Assembly (NCBI RefSeq): GCF_002356355.1
Contig: NZ_AP018052.1
Location: 620,001 to 684,000 of the forward strand
Source of the DNA: Thiohalobacter thiocyanaticus
Lineage (GTDB): Bacteria > Pseudomonadota > Gammaproteobacteria > Thiohalobacterales > Thiohalobacteraceae
Length of the DNA stretch: 64,000 nucleotides
Reading direction: 5' to 3'
The notes under the pieces are model-generated. The model was not told the DNA's origin. It worked only from the letters and a program-made list of their open reading frames with translations, and did not search any database. Positions 11,788-19,906 of the stretch are shown here, in pieces; the first letter of the stretch is position 1, and each line of letters begins with the position of its first letter. The position numbers and the translations under genes are program-made.

Positions 11788-11864
11788 GCAGGTCGGGTTG
11801 GCCTGGAAGGCGTAACCCGACATCCACCGCGGCATGCGGGTTACGCTGCGCTGGCCCGACCTGC
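11788..11864. repeat. Family C interspersed inverted repeat
   Basis: GCAGGTCGGGTTGGCC...GTAACCCGACA and CGGGTTACGC...GGCCCGACCTGC. Its arms have drifted from the copy at 9276 but remain paired (TTGGCC/GGCCCG). Confidence 0.85.
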
Positions 11865-11885
11865 GCTCTGTTTCCGTCATCAAAA

Positions 11886-11910
11886 AAAACGGGCCGCGAG
11901 GGCCCGTTTT
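11886..11910 (-). terminator. Terminator of the sigma/anti-sigma operon
   Basis: AAAACGGGCC (11886-11895) pairs with GGCCCGTTTT (11901-11910). On the minus strand the hairpin ends in eight Ts, 24 bases after the anti-sigma stop codon. Confidence 0.85.
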
Positions 11911-11933
11911 CTGTCTCCGCGCAAGCGGATCGA

Positions 11934-12704
11934 TCAGACGCTGATATACACCCACCCCTCCTGCAGCCGGGTCAGGATCTGGTCCAGCGCGTTGGGCGTG
12001 GTCAGGGCCTGCGGCAGCAGCGGCGGCACCTGGTCGCGGTGCTCGCGCTCCAGCATCTGGTTGATGGCGGTCTGGCAGGCGAAGAAGGTCAGTTCCTCGT
12101 ACCTGAACTGCAGGTCCTCGATGCGGTCGGCGAAGGGCGAGATGTCGGCCCGCAGCAGGTTCAGGCCGCCGGCATTGGCCACCAGTTCCAGTTCCACCGG
12201 CATGTGGCGGGCGCGATAGGTCTGGAGCAGCCGCTCGGTGGTGTCCAGCGCCTGTTCCAGCTTCTGCGGGTCGTCGGAACTGATGTGCAGCAGGATCTTG
12301 CGCCCGCCCTGTACGGTGGGGGCCTCGTCGACCTGCGCGGTCTGAAAGGCCCTTTCCTCGTCCAGGTACATGGCCTTGACGTCCAGGTCATTGTTGCCGG
12401 GATGCAGCTGGGCATTGGAAATCCAGCCGGCCGCGGCGCCGACGACCAGCAGTGCGGCGGCAGCCACGGCCTGCAATGGGCCGCGCAGGGCGCGACCATG
12501 ACCGCTGTGCTCGGCACGTTCCGAGGGCAGCTCGTAGGCGTGCTGGACCAGTTCGCGCAGGCGCTTGATTTCACAGGCGCGATGGCTCAACTCGCTGTCC
12601 GACTTGATGGTCGACAGGATGCGGCTCTTCTCATCGGCATCGAGTTGATTGTCGATGAAGGCGTTGAGATGCTCGTCGGAGATGAGCTTGTCGTCGGATG
12701 ACAT
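11934..12704 (-). CDS. Anti-sigma factor-like membrane protein with a C-terminal DsrE-like domain
   Basis: A 256-residue protein. Residues 1-60 resemble a cytoplasmic anti-sigma domain (EHLNAFIDNQLDADEK), with a degenerate zinc-binding motif (His41, Cys44, no second Cys of CxxC). One membrane helix lies at about 76-97. Residues 136-254 resemble a DsrE/DsrF-fold domain: 'KILLHISSDDPQKLEQALDT', 'VELELVANAGGLNLL', 'FFACQTAIN' (Cys210) and 'LQEGWVYISV'. The start codon overlaps the sigma-factor stop (TAATG), so the pair is coupled. Inference: it tethers the sigma factor at the membrane and the DsrE-like domain, probably periplasmic, senses a sulfur or redox signal. The domain call is by eye. Confidence 0.75.
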   Translation of the reverse strand: MSSDDKLISDEHLNAFIDNQLDADEKSRILSTIKSDSELSHRACEIKRLRELVQHAYELPSERAEHSGHGRALRGPLQAVAAAALLVVGAAAGWISNAQLHPGNNDLDVKAMYLDEERAFQTAQVDEAPTVQGGRKILLHISSDDPQKLEQALDTTERLLQTYRARHMPVELELVANAGGLNLLRADISPFADRIEDLQFRYEELTFFACQTAINQMLEREHRDQVPPLLPQALTTPNALDQILTRLQEGWVYISV

Positions 12705-13267
12705 TACTTGATTCTCCTGATACGGGTCGGGTTGTCATCTGTGGCGGCATCGCGCATCAGATCGGTGCCCAGCAGGCGTTCCTTGAGCGCCCTGCGTGCC
12801 CGGCACAGCCGGCTCATCACCGTGCCCACCGGCACCCCGAGAATGTTGGCCACTTCGATATAGGAGCAGCCCTCCAGGTCCACCAGGGTCAGCACCTGGC
12901 GCTGGCCAATCGGCAGGGTGGCGATGGCGCCGCGCACCTCGGTGACCACCTGGTGGGTGTGGCCTTCGTCCTCCGGCGAGGAGTCGCTGACGAAGGGGAT
13001 ATCGTCGATATCCACCGTGTCGCGGCTGCGCCGGAAATGATCGCGCCAGGCGTTGTTGAGGATGCTGAACAGCCAGGTGTCCAGCGCCTCCAGTTCACGC
13101 AGCTGGCCGGATTTCTTCAGGGCCTTTTCCATAGTCTCCTGCACCAGATCGTCTGCCAGCGCCGGTTCGTGACACCAGGAGTAGGCGATGCGATACAGCC
13201 GTTCCCGGTTGCCTTCCAGGCGTTGACGAAACGCCTGGTTCCGGCCGAAAAGTTTGACCAGTTTCAT
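12704..13267 (-). CDS. ECF (extracytoplasmic function) RNA polymerase sigma factor
   Basis: A 187-residue sigma-70 family protein with region 2 (ALADDLVQETMEKALKK...LDTWLFSILNNAWRDHFRR) and region 4 (ATLPIGQRQVLTLVDLEGCSYIEVANILGVPVGTVMSRLCRAR). It directs transcription of a regulon that cannot be named from sequence. It is the first gene of a coupled operon with its likely anti-sigma factor. ECF factors usually activate their own promoter, and a candidate lies about 175 bases upstream. Confidence 0.93.
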   Translation of the reverse strand: MKLVKLFGRNQAFRQRLEGNRERLYRIAYSWCHEPALADDLVQETMEKALKKSGQLRELEALDTWLFSILNNAWRDHFRRSRDTVDIDDIPFVSDSSPEDEGHTHQVVTEVRGAIATLPIGQRQVLTLVDLEGCSYIEVANILGVPVGTVMSRLCRARRALKERLLGTDLMRDAATDDNPTRIRRIK

Positions 13268-13446
13268 TGTCTCTCCTCTAGCCCCCGGCGGTTGTGGTGC
13301 CGGCTGCAGGCCGCCCCTGCTTGAGGGAGCGGCTGTTGTTTCAAATCAAGACGGCTGTTCGGAACGGATTATTCCATAAAAAACAGCCCGGCGCCGTGCG
13401 GGCCGCGCTGCCGGTCGGCCCGCGGCGGGGCCGGCGATGGAGTATG

Positions 13447-13473
13447 CAGACGGGGGTAGGAATAAATCTGACA
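13447..13473 (-). promoter_or_regulatory. Candidate ECF-type promoter for the sigma operon
   Basis: On the minus strand TGTCAG (13473-13468), a 15-base spacer and CGTCTG (13452-13447). CGTC is a common core of ECF -10 elements. The assignment to this sigma factor is an inference. Confidence 0.35.
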
Positions 13474-13510
13474 GGGGCGGCGTCTAGGAGGGTGTACAGG
13501 GGCCGTTCGG

Positions 13511-13612
13511 TTGACATTGTCTCCCTCCACTCAAGGCCATGTTTTCTCGCCGAACACGTACTCCTCCACCCCTGTGAGGCTTGCCCCGGCCACTCCGGCC
13601 GGGGCTTTTTTA
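13511..13612 (+). ncRNA. Candidate small RNA or orphan transcript ending in a strong terminator
   Basis: GCCCCGGCC-actc-GGCCGGGGC followed by TTTTTT (13583-13612) is a textbook plus-strand terminator, but no plus-strand gene ends here. A perfect -35 hexamer TTGACA lies at 13511-13516; a matching -10 is poor (nothing close to TATAAT at 16-18 bases). The terminator is well supported, the RNA is not. Confidence 0.35.
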
Positions 13613-13621
13613 TGTCCGACA

Positions 13622-13652
13622 GGCAGGTTGGGCTGAGCAGCGCGAAGCCCAA
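13622..13652. repeat. Short inverted repeat (family E)
   Basis: GCAGGTTGGGCTGAGCAG followed by CGCGAAGCCCAAC, a small hairpin. A second copy is at 19436-19467. Confidence 0.6.
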
Positions 13653-13673
13653 CAATCGGGGGCGGGAAAGGGC

Positions 13674-13751
13674 GTAGGTCGGGTTAGCGCAGCGTAACCC
13701 GACAGGCCGCGGCGAGTGTCGGGTTACGCCTTTCAGGCTAACCCGAACTAC
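13674..13751. repeat. Family C interspersed inverted repeat
   Basis: GTAGGTCGGGTTAGCGCAGCG and the inverted arm TTTCAGGCTAACCCGAACTAC, between the pilU 3' end and the sigma operon. Confidence 0.87.
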
Positions 13752-13761
13752 GACGGGGCTG

Positions 13762-14940
13762 TCATTCGTCCGCCAGCTTCAACCCCAGCCCGCCGCCGGC
13801 GGTGGCGATGTTGCTGCTCGGGGTATCGTCCTCCTCCAGACTGAAGGATTCGCTCTTCTCGGCCAGGGCCTGCTCGGCGTCCTCGGCCGTGAGATTGATG
13901 CGCAGGCGCAGGTTGTTGGGGGAGTCGGCATTGCGCAGCGCCTCTTCCAGGCTGATCCGGCCTTCCATGTAGAGGTTGTACAGCGCCATGTCGAAGGTCT
14001 GCATGCCGAGGTTCTCGGATTTCTCCATGACCTCCTTGATCTCGTGCACATCGCCGCGGCGCACCAGTTCCTTGACCAGCGGGGTGCCCAGCAGGATCTC
14101 GATCGCCGCGGTGCGCTGGCCGTCGACGGTCTGCACCAGGCGCTGGGAGATGAAGGCGCGCAGGTTCAGCGACAGGTCCAGCAGCAACTGGTCGCGCTTC
14201 TCCTCGGGGAAGAAGTTGATGATGCGGTCCAGCGCCTGGTTGGCGTTGTTGGCGTGCAGGGTGGACAGGCAGAGGTGGCCGGTCTCGGCGAAGGAGATGG
14301 CATGCTCCATGGTCTCGCGATGGCGGATCTCGCCGATCAGGATCACGTCCGGCGCCTGGCGCAGGGTGTTGGCCAGGGCGTCTTCATAGGAATCGGTGTC
14401 CAGCCCGACCTCGCGCTGGTTGACGATGGACTTCTTGTGCGAGTGGATGAACTCGATCGGATCCTCGATGGTGATGATGTGGCCGGTGGCGTTGGTGTTG
14501 CGATAGTCGATCAGCGAGGCCAGCGAGGTGGACTTGCCCGAGCCGGTCGCGCCCACGAACAGCACCAGGCCGCGCTTGCTCATCAACACGTCGGTGAGGA
14601 TGGGCGGCAGCCCCAGGTCCTGCCACGCCGGGATATCGGTCTTGATGTTGCGCACCACCATGCCGATGCTGTTGCGCTGCTTGAAGATGTTGACGCGGAA
14701 GCGGCCGACATTGTGCTCGGAGATGGCCAGGTTCATTTCCGGCTTCTTCTCGAAGTCCTTCTGCTGGGTTTCGCTCATCAGCGAGTAGGCGATCTCGCGG
14801 ATGCGCTCCGGCGTCATGGTGGCCTTCTCCACCACCTTGAGTTGGCCATGGAACTTGGCGCAGGGCGGCGCCCCCGTGCTCAGGTAGAGGTCGGAGGCGT
14901 CCTTCATGACCATGATCTTGAGATAATCCTTGAATTCCAT
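13762..14940 (-). CDS. pilU: Type IV pilus ATPase PilU
   Basis: A 392-residue PilT/PilU-family ATPase that powers pilus retraction for twitching motility. It shows Walker A 'GATGSGKST', the Asp box 'HIITIEDPIEFIH', Walker B 'DVILIGEIR' and the His box 'GHLCLSTLHANNA'. The extended acidic C-terminal tail and overall sequence are PilU-like rather than PilT-like. PilU works with PilT, which usually lies just upstream, but here no pilT is adjacent: glnE is divergent across 284 bases holding a D repeat. Confidence 0.9.
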   Translation of the reverse strand: MEFKDYLKIMVMKDASDLYLSTGAPPCAKFHGQLKVVEKATMTPERIREIAYSLMSETQQKDFEKKPEMNLAISEHNVGRFRVNIFKQRNSIGMVVRNIKTDIPAWQDLGLPPILTDVLMSKRGLVLFVGATGSGKSTSLASLIDYRNTNATGHIITIEDPIEFIHSHKKSIVNQREVGLDTDSYEDALANTLRQAPDVILIGEIRHRETMEHAISFAETGHLCLSTLHANNANQALDRIINFFPEEKRDQLLLDLSLNLRAFISQRLVQTVDGQRTAAIEILLGTPLVKELVRRGDVHEIKEVMEKSENLGMQTFDMALYNLYMEGRISLEEALRNADSPNNLRLRINLTAEDAEQALAEKSESFSLEEDDTPSSNIATAGGGLGLKLADE

Positions 14941-15045
14941 TCTTATTCACCCCGGGATGACGAATTAAATCCGCAATTGGAAGTTCTCTATTGTGTCGGC
15001 CCGCCGGCATGGGGCTTGAGACGTCGGCGCCAGCCCCGGACAGGC

Positions 15046-15131
15046 CGTCATTGCGAGGCGCGCAGCGCCGTGGCAATCTCCAACCGGTTGATTCTGCGTG
15101 ACGAGATTGCCGCGCTGCGCTCGCAATGACG
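15046..15131. repeat. Family D interspersed inverted repeat
   Basis: CGTCATTGCGAGGCGCGCAGCG...GGCAATCTC and GAGATTGCCGCGCTGCG...CGCAATGACG, between divergent pilU and glnE. Confidence 0.88.
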
Positions 15132-15224
15132 GGAAAATCCGACTGGCGGGGACGTTTTCAGCGTCGGCCGCCAGTGCGTAACATGGCGTAAACTTGCGAG
15201 AAAACACGACATTAAGGACCCCGT

Positions 15225-18131
15225 GTGAACCCCGTCACATTTGAGGAGATTGCCGCCGGGCTGCCGGAGATCCTGCGCGAGGATGTCCAGCGGGCCTGGG
15301 CGCGCTACCGCGAGCGTGCGGAGACCGAGGACATGCGCATCCCGGCGCATCCGGATTTCCTGCGCCCCCTGGCCCGGGTCTGGGCCGCGAGCGAGTATGT
15401 CGCTCAGAGTTGCGAGCGCGAGCCCGGGCTGCTGGCCGAACTGCTGGAGTCCGGTGAACTGCTTGCCGATACCGCGCGCGGCGAGTTGCGGGCCCGGGCC
15501 GAGACGGCGACCGCCGAGGCGCTCAACGCCTTCGACCTGGGCGAGGCCCTGCGCCGTTTCCGCCGCCGCGAGATGGTGCGCATCGCCTGGCGCGACCTGG
15601 CCGGCTGGGCCGGGCTGGACGAGGTGCTGCGCGAGCTGACCGAGTTGGCCACGGCTTGTCTGCAGGTGACGCTGGAGCGGCTCCATGCCTGGCTGTGCAG
15701 GGAGCTGGGCACGCCGAAGGACAGCGCCGGCCGGCCCCAGTCGCTGGTGGTGCTGGGGATGGGCAAGCTGGGGGCTGGGGAGTTGAACTTCTCCTCCGAC
15801 ATCGACCTGATCTTCGCCTACCCCGAGCCCGGTCGGCTGGGCAAGCGCGACGGCCTGAGTTACGAGGAATTCTTCACCCGTCTTGGCCAGCAGCTGATCG
15901 ATACGCTGAACCGTCAGACCGGCGAGGGCTTCGTCTACCGGGTGGACATGCGGCTGCGGCCCTATGGCGACAGCGGCCCGCTGGTGATGGATTTCGACAT
16001 GCTGGAGGAGTACTACCAGTCCCAGGGTCGGGAGTGGGAGCGCTATGCCCTGATCAAGGCGCATCCGGTGGCGGGCGACCCGGACCAGGCCGCCGAACTG
16101 ATGGAACTGCTGCGGCCCTTTATCTACCGCCGCTACCTGGACTACGGCGCCTTCGAGCAGCTGCGCGAAATGAAGGCCATGATCACGCGCCAGGTCCAGA
16201 GGCGCGGCATGGAGGACAACATCAAGCTCGGCCCCGGCGGCATCCGCGAGGTGGAGTTCATCGCCCAGGCCTTCCAGCTCATCCGCGGCGGCCAGGAGGC
16301 GCGCCTGCGGCTGCGCCAGGTGCAGGACGTGCTGCGCAACCTGGCCCGGCTGGACCTGCTGCCGGGCTTCGCCGTCGAGCGCCTGATCCAGGCCTACGGC
16401 TTCCTGCGCCGGACCGAGAACCGGCTGCAGGCGTTCGCCGACGAGCAGACCCACGAACTGCCCACCGACGCGGCCGGGCAGGCCCGGCTGGCCCTGGCCA
16501 TGGACTTCCCCGACTGGGCGGCGTTTCTCAAGCAGCTGGACCGGCACCGTCGCTTCGTCGAGGAGCAGTTCCAGCAGGTGTTCGGCTCGCCCCACACCAG
16601 CGAGGAGGGCGACCGCGAGACCGAGGCCCTGGCCGGCCTGTGGCAGGACCAGCTCGACGAGGAGGCCGCCCTGGCCCTGCTGCATGAGATCGGCTTCGAG
16701 CATCCCGACGAGGCCCGTCGGCTGCTGGGCCAGCTGCATCACAGCCTGGAAAGCCGCGCCATGGGCAAGCGCGGGCGCGATCGCCTCGACCGCCTGATGC
16801 CGCTGCTGCTGGCGGCCATCGGCGAGGCGCGCGACCCCAACGAGACCCTGGCCCGGCTGGCGCGGCTGCTGGAGACCATCAGCGGGCGCAGCGCCTACCT
16901 GGCCCTGCTGGTGGAAAACCCCATGGCGCTGTCGCAGCTGGTCCAGCTGTGCGACGCCAGTCCCTGGATCGCCGCCGAGTTGACCCGCCATCCCATCCTG
17001 CTCGACGAACTGCTGGACCCGCGCACCCTCTACACCCCGCCCGGCCGGGAACAGCTGGAGGCGATGCTCGAGCGGCGCTTCGAGAACATCGCCCCCGATG
17101 ACCTGGAGACGCAGATGGACGCCCTGCGCCACTTCAAGCAGATGGCGGTGCTGCGGGTGGCGGCGGCCGATGTCGCCGGCGCCACCCCGCTGATGGTGGT
17201 CAGCGACTACCTCACCGCCATCGCCGAACTGGTGGTGCAGAAGGTGCTGGCCATCACCTGGGATCACCTGGTCGCCCGCCACGGCGCGCCCCGCTGCGGC
17301 ACCGGCAAGGCCCGCCGCGACGCCGGCTTCGCCATCATCGGCTACGGCAAGCTGGGCGGCATCGAACTGGGCTACGGCTCCGATCTGGATCTGGTCTTTC
17401 TCAACGATGGCGAGGGCGAGGAGGCCTGCACCGAGGGGGCGAAGCCGCTGGACAATGCCGTCTTCTTCGCCCGCCTGGGTCAGCGCATCATCCACCTGCT
17501 CAATACCCTGACCCCGGCCGGCGTGCTCTACGAGGTGGACATGCGACTGCGTCCCAGCGGCGCCTCCGGCCTGCTGGTCACCGACATGGCCGCCTTCGCG
17601 GCCTACCAGCACGAGGAGGCCTGGACCTGGGAGCATCAGGCCCTGGTGCGTGCCCGCGGGGTGGCCGGCGACCCCGATACCCTGGCCGCCTTCGAGGCCG
17701 TGCGCCGGGAGGTTCTGTGCCGCAGGCGCGATCCCGAACGCCTGCGCCGGGAGGTGCGGGATATGCGCAGCCGTATGCGCACCGAACTGGCCGTGCGCGA
17801 ATCCGGCCGGTTTGATCTCAAACAGGGTCCCGGCGGCATCGCCGATATTGAATTCATCGTCCAGTACGGCGTGTTGCGCTGGGCGCACGCGCATCCCGAT
17901 CTGGTAAGATACAGCGACAATATCCGGCTGCTGGAAGGCCTGACCGGGGCCGGGCTGATGGCGGAGGACGATGTCCGGGTGCTCAGCAACGCCTACCGGG
18001 CCTACCGCAAGCGGGTGCACAACCTGACCCTGCAGGAGGTGCCGGCCGTGGTCTACGAGGGCGAATTCGTCCAGACCCGGTCGGCGGTGCTGGGGATCTG
18101 GAAGCGGATATTCGAGAGTCAGGAGTCGTAG
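15225..18131 (+). CDS. glnE: Bifunctional glutamine synthetase adenylyltransferase/deadenylase GlnE
   Basis: A 968-residue enzyme that adds AMP to, and removes it from, glutamine synthetase in response to nitrogen status. Both nucleotidyltransferase halves are seen: 'VLGMGKLGAGELNFSSDIDLIF' near residue 180 and 'IIGYGKLGGIELGYGSDLDLVF' near residue 705. Each is followed by a 'VDMRLRPxGxSG' motif. Start is GTG with AAGGA upstream. The TAG stop (18129-18131) lies inside the outer end of a C repeat (GTAGG...), so the repeat supplies the stop codon. Confidence 0.96.
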   Translation: MNPVTFEEIAAGLPEILREDVQRAWARYRERAETEDMRIPAHPDFLRPLARVWAASEYVAQSCEREPGLLAELLESGELLADTARGELRARAETATAEALNAFDLGEALRRFRRREMVRIAWRDLAGWAGLDEVLRELTELATACLQVTLERLHAWLCRELGTPKDSAGRPQSLVVLGMGKLGAGELNFSSDIDLIFAYPEPGRLGKRDGLSYEEFFTRLGQQLIDTLNRQTGEGFVYRVDMRLRPYGDSGPLVMDFDMLEEYYQSQGREWERYALIKAHPVAGDPDQAAELMELLRPFIYRRYLDYGAFEQLREMKAMITRQVQRRGMEDNIKLGPGGIREVEFIAQAFQLIRGGQEARLRLRQVQDVLRNLARLDLLPGFAVERLIQAYGFLRRTENRLQAFADEQTHELPTDAAGQARLALAMDFPDWAAFLKQLDRHRRFVEEQFQQVFGSPHTSEEGDRETEALAGLWQDQLDEEAALALLHEIGFEHPDEARRLLGQLHHSLESRAMGKRGRDRLDRLMPLLLAAIGEARDPNETLARLARLLETISGRSAYLALLVENPMALSQLVQLCDASPWIAAELTRHPILLDELLDPRTLYTPPGREQLEAMLERRFENIAPDDLETQMDALRHFKQMAVLRVAAADVAGATPLMVVSDYLTAIAELVVQKVLAITWDHLVARHGAPRCGTGKARRDAGFAIIGYGKLGGIELGYGSDLDLVFLNDGEGEEACTEGAKPLDNAVFFARLGQRIIHLLNTLTPAGVLYEVDMRLRPSGASGLLVTDMAAFAAYQHEEAWTWEHQALVRARGVAGDPDTLAAFEAVRREVLCRRRDPERLRREVRDMRSRMRTELAVRESGRFDLKQGPGGIADIEFIVQYGVLRWAHAHPDLVRYSDNIRLLEGLTGAGLMAEDDVRVLSNAYRAYRKRVHNLTLQEVPAVVYEGEFVQTRSAVLGIWKRIFESQES

Positions 18132-18205
18132 GTCGGGTTAGCGCAGCGTAACCCGACATGCCGCGACGAGTGTCGGGTGACGCCTTTCCGGCTAACCCGA
18201 CCTGC
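18128..18205. repeat. Family C repeat supplying the glnE stop codon
   Basis: GTAGGTCGGGTTAGCGCAGCG...GGCTAACCCGACCTGC; bases 2-4 (TAG) are the glnE stop. Confidence 0.88.
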
Positions 18206-18234
18206 ATCACTGCCTCAAGCGATTGAAAGATTAC

Positions 18235-18320
18235 CGTCATTGCGAGCGAAGCGCGGCAATCTCCCAATCGCGACCGCAGATTCATGAGATTGCTTCGTCG
18301 CTTCGCTCCTCGCAATGACG
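18235..18320. repeat. Family D interspersed inverted repeat
   Basis: CGTCATTGCGAGCGAAGCG...CAATCTC and GAGATTGCTTCG...CTCGCAATGACG. Confidence 0.88.
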
Positions 18321-18353
18321 AAGCCTGTATAGAAGCCACAGGAGAACCACAAG

Positions 18354-19274
18354 ATGTCGATGGCCGATCGTGACGGCGTCATCTGGATGGACGGCGAACT
18401 GGTGCCCTGGCGCGAGGCCACCACCCATGTCCTGACCCACACTCTGCACTATGGCATGGGGGTGTTCGAGGGCGTGCGCGCCTACAAGGCGGACAAGGGC
18501 ACGGCCATCTTCCGGCTGCAGGACCACACCAAACGCCTGTTCCGTTCGGCCCACATCCTCAAGATGCACATGCCCTGGAGCGAGGACGAACTGAATCAGG
18601 CCCAGCTGCAGGTGGTGCGCGACAACCAGCTGGAGTCGGCCTACATCCGGCCCATGTGCTTCTACGGCTCCGAGGGCATGGGCCTGCGCGCCGACAACCT
18701 GCAGACCCACGTCATGGTCGCGGCCTGGGCCTGGGGTGCGTACCTGGGCGAGGAGAACATGCAGAAGGGCATCCGCATCAAGACCTCATCCTTCACCCGC
18801 CATCATGTGAACATCACCATGTGCCGGGCCAAGGCCAACGGCAATTACATGAACTCCATGCTGGCGCTCAACGAGGCGCTGACCGACGGCTATGACGAGG
18901 CCATGCTGCTGGATGCCGAGGGCTTCGTCGCCGAGGGCAGCGGCGAGAACATCTTCCTGGTGCGCGACGGCGTGCTCTATACCCCGGACCTGACCTCGGC
19001 GCTGGAAGGCATCACCCGCGACACCATCCTGCGGCTGGCGGCCGAACTGGGGCTCGCCGTGCGCGAGAAGCGCATCACCCGCGACGAGGTGTATGTCGCC
19101 GACGAGGCCTTCTTCACCGGCACCGCCGCCGAGGTCACCCCGATCCGCGAAGTGGACAACCGGGCCATCGGCAGCGGCACCCGCGGGCCGATCACCGAAC
19201 AGCTGCAGAACCTGTACTTCGATGTGGTGCACGGCCGTCACCAGGTGCATCCGGAGTGGCTGACCTACATATAG
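18354..19274 (+). CDS. ilvE: Branched-chain amino acid aminotransferase IlvE
   Basis: A 306-residue PLP-dependent fold-type IV transaminase that makes leucine, isoleucine and valine from their 2-oxo acids with glutamate. It shows 'LHYGMGVFEGVRAY', the catalytic Lys160 in 'CRAKANGNYMNS', and 'EGSGENIFLVRDG' and 'FFTGTAAEVTPI' around the cofactor pocket. An AGGAG site precedes the ATG. It stands alone, with repeats on both sides. Confidence 0.97.
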   Translation: MSMADRDGVIWMDGELVPWREATTHVLTHTLHYGMGVFEGVRAYKADKGTAIFRLQDHTKRLFRSAHILKMHMPWSEDELNQAQLQVVRDNQLESAYIRPMCFYGSEGMGLRADNLQTHVMVAAWAWGAYLGEENMQKGIRIKTSSFTRHHVNITMCRAKANGNYMNSMLALNEALTDGYDEAMLLDAEGFVAEGSGENIFLVRDGVLYTPDLTSALEGITRDTILRLAAELGLAVREKRITRDEVYVADEAFFTGTAAEVTPIREVDNRAIGSGTRGPITEQLQNLYFDVVHGRHQVHPEWLTYI

Positions 19275-19341
19275 GTGCCGGGTGCCAGGCACCAGGGCCG
19301 AGGAAAACACGCTCAAGCTGCAAGTGCACTTGTTTGAGCCG

Positions 19342-19409
19342 CGTCATTCCCGCGCAGGCGGGAATCCACACGACCGCGGACCTGGATCCCCGCCTGCGCG
19401 GGGATGACG
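19342..19409. repeat. Family B interspersed inverted repeat
   Basis: CGTCATTCCCGCGCAGG...GGAATCCA and TGGATCCCCGC...GGGGATGACG, 68 bp. Confidence 0.88.
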
Positions 19410-19435
19410 GTAAACTGAAATCCGGGTCGGGAATG

Positions 19436-19467
19436 CAGGTTGGGCTGAGCAGCGCGAAGCCCAGCAC
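19436..19467. repeat. Short inverted repeat (family E)
   Basis: GCAGGTTGGGCTGAGCAG and CGCGAAGCCCAGC, matching the copy at 13622. Confidence 0.6.
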
Positions 19468-19496
19468 CGGGCCGCCGAGGTTATCTGATGAATGTC

Positions 19497-19631
19497 CGTC
19501 ATTGCGAGCGCAGCGTGGCAATCTCTGAGTGCTGGCTCGCCCCGTGCGAGATTGCCGCGGCGGCTCCCATAGAACCCCTTCGGGGTTCATCATGGGTACC
19601 CCACCCTTCGGGTCTGGGCATCGCAATGACG
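19497..19631. repeat. Family D repeat, long variant with internal insertion
   Basis: Outer ends CGTCATTGCGAGCGCAGCG and CGCAATGACGG. The right half contains an extra ~50 bp with the hairpin GAACCCC-TTC-GGGGTTC and GGGTACCCCACCC. The same variant recurs at 33151-33289. Confidence 0.85.
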
Positions 19632-19658
19632 GAGAAATGATTTTCCGGGAGGAAAAAC

Positions 19659-19883
19659 ATGACCAACCCCAACACCGCCGCCGACGCCGGCACCGATAAA
19701 TACGAAACGCCCAACGCCAGCAACCGCTACGAGGTCACGCGCGACGACCTGCCGCTGCACTGTCCGCTGGAGTCCATGAGTCTGTGGAATTCCCATCCGC
19801 GGGTCTACCTGCCCATCGAGGCCACCGGCGAGGCGCAGTGTCCCTACTGCGGCGCCCATTACGTACTCAAGGGGCGGGACTGA
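19659..19883 (+). CDS. Zinc-finger (CHCC) domain protein
   Basis: A 74-residue protein with the C-x-H-C-C style zinc site of the NDUFS6-like zf-CHCC family: 'LHCPLESMSLWNSHPRVYLPI' and 'AQCPYCGAHYVL'. Bacterial members are small and of uncertain role; the mitochondrial relative is a complex I subunit. GGAGG lies shortly before the ATG. It often neighbours ilvE and LPS genes in gammaproteobacteria, as here. Confidence 0.88.
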   Translation: MTNPNTAADAGTDKYETPNASNRYEVTRDDLPLHCPLESMSLWNSHPRVYLPIEATGEAQCPYCGAHYVLKGRD

Positions 19884-19906
19884 AAGGGGGCGCAGGGCCT
19901 GCCGGC

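Larger units (their letters stand above)
13268..13761. other. Intergenic region between the sigma operon and pilU
   Basis: Holds a candidate ECF promoter (minus strand, 13447-13473), a plus-strand terminator hairpin with no gene in front of it (13583-13612), a short GCAGGTTGGGCTGAGCAG half-repeat (13622-13652) and a C repeat (13674-13751). No convincing protein-coding gene is visible. Confidence 0.6.
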
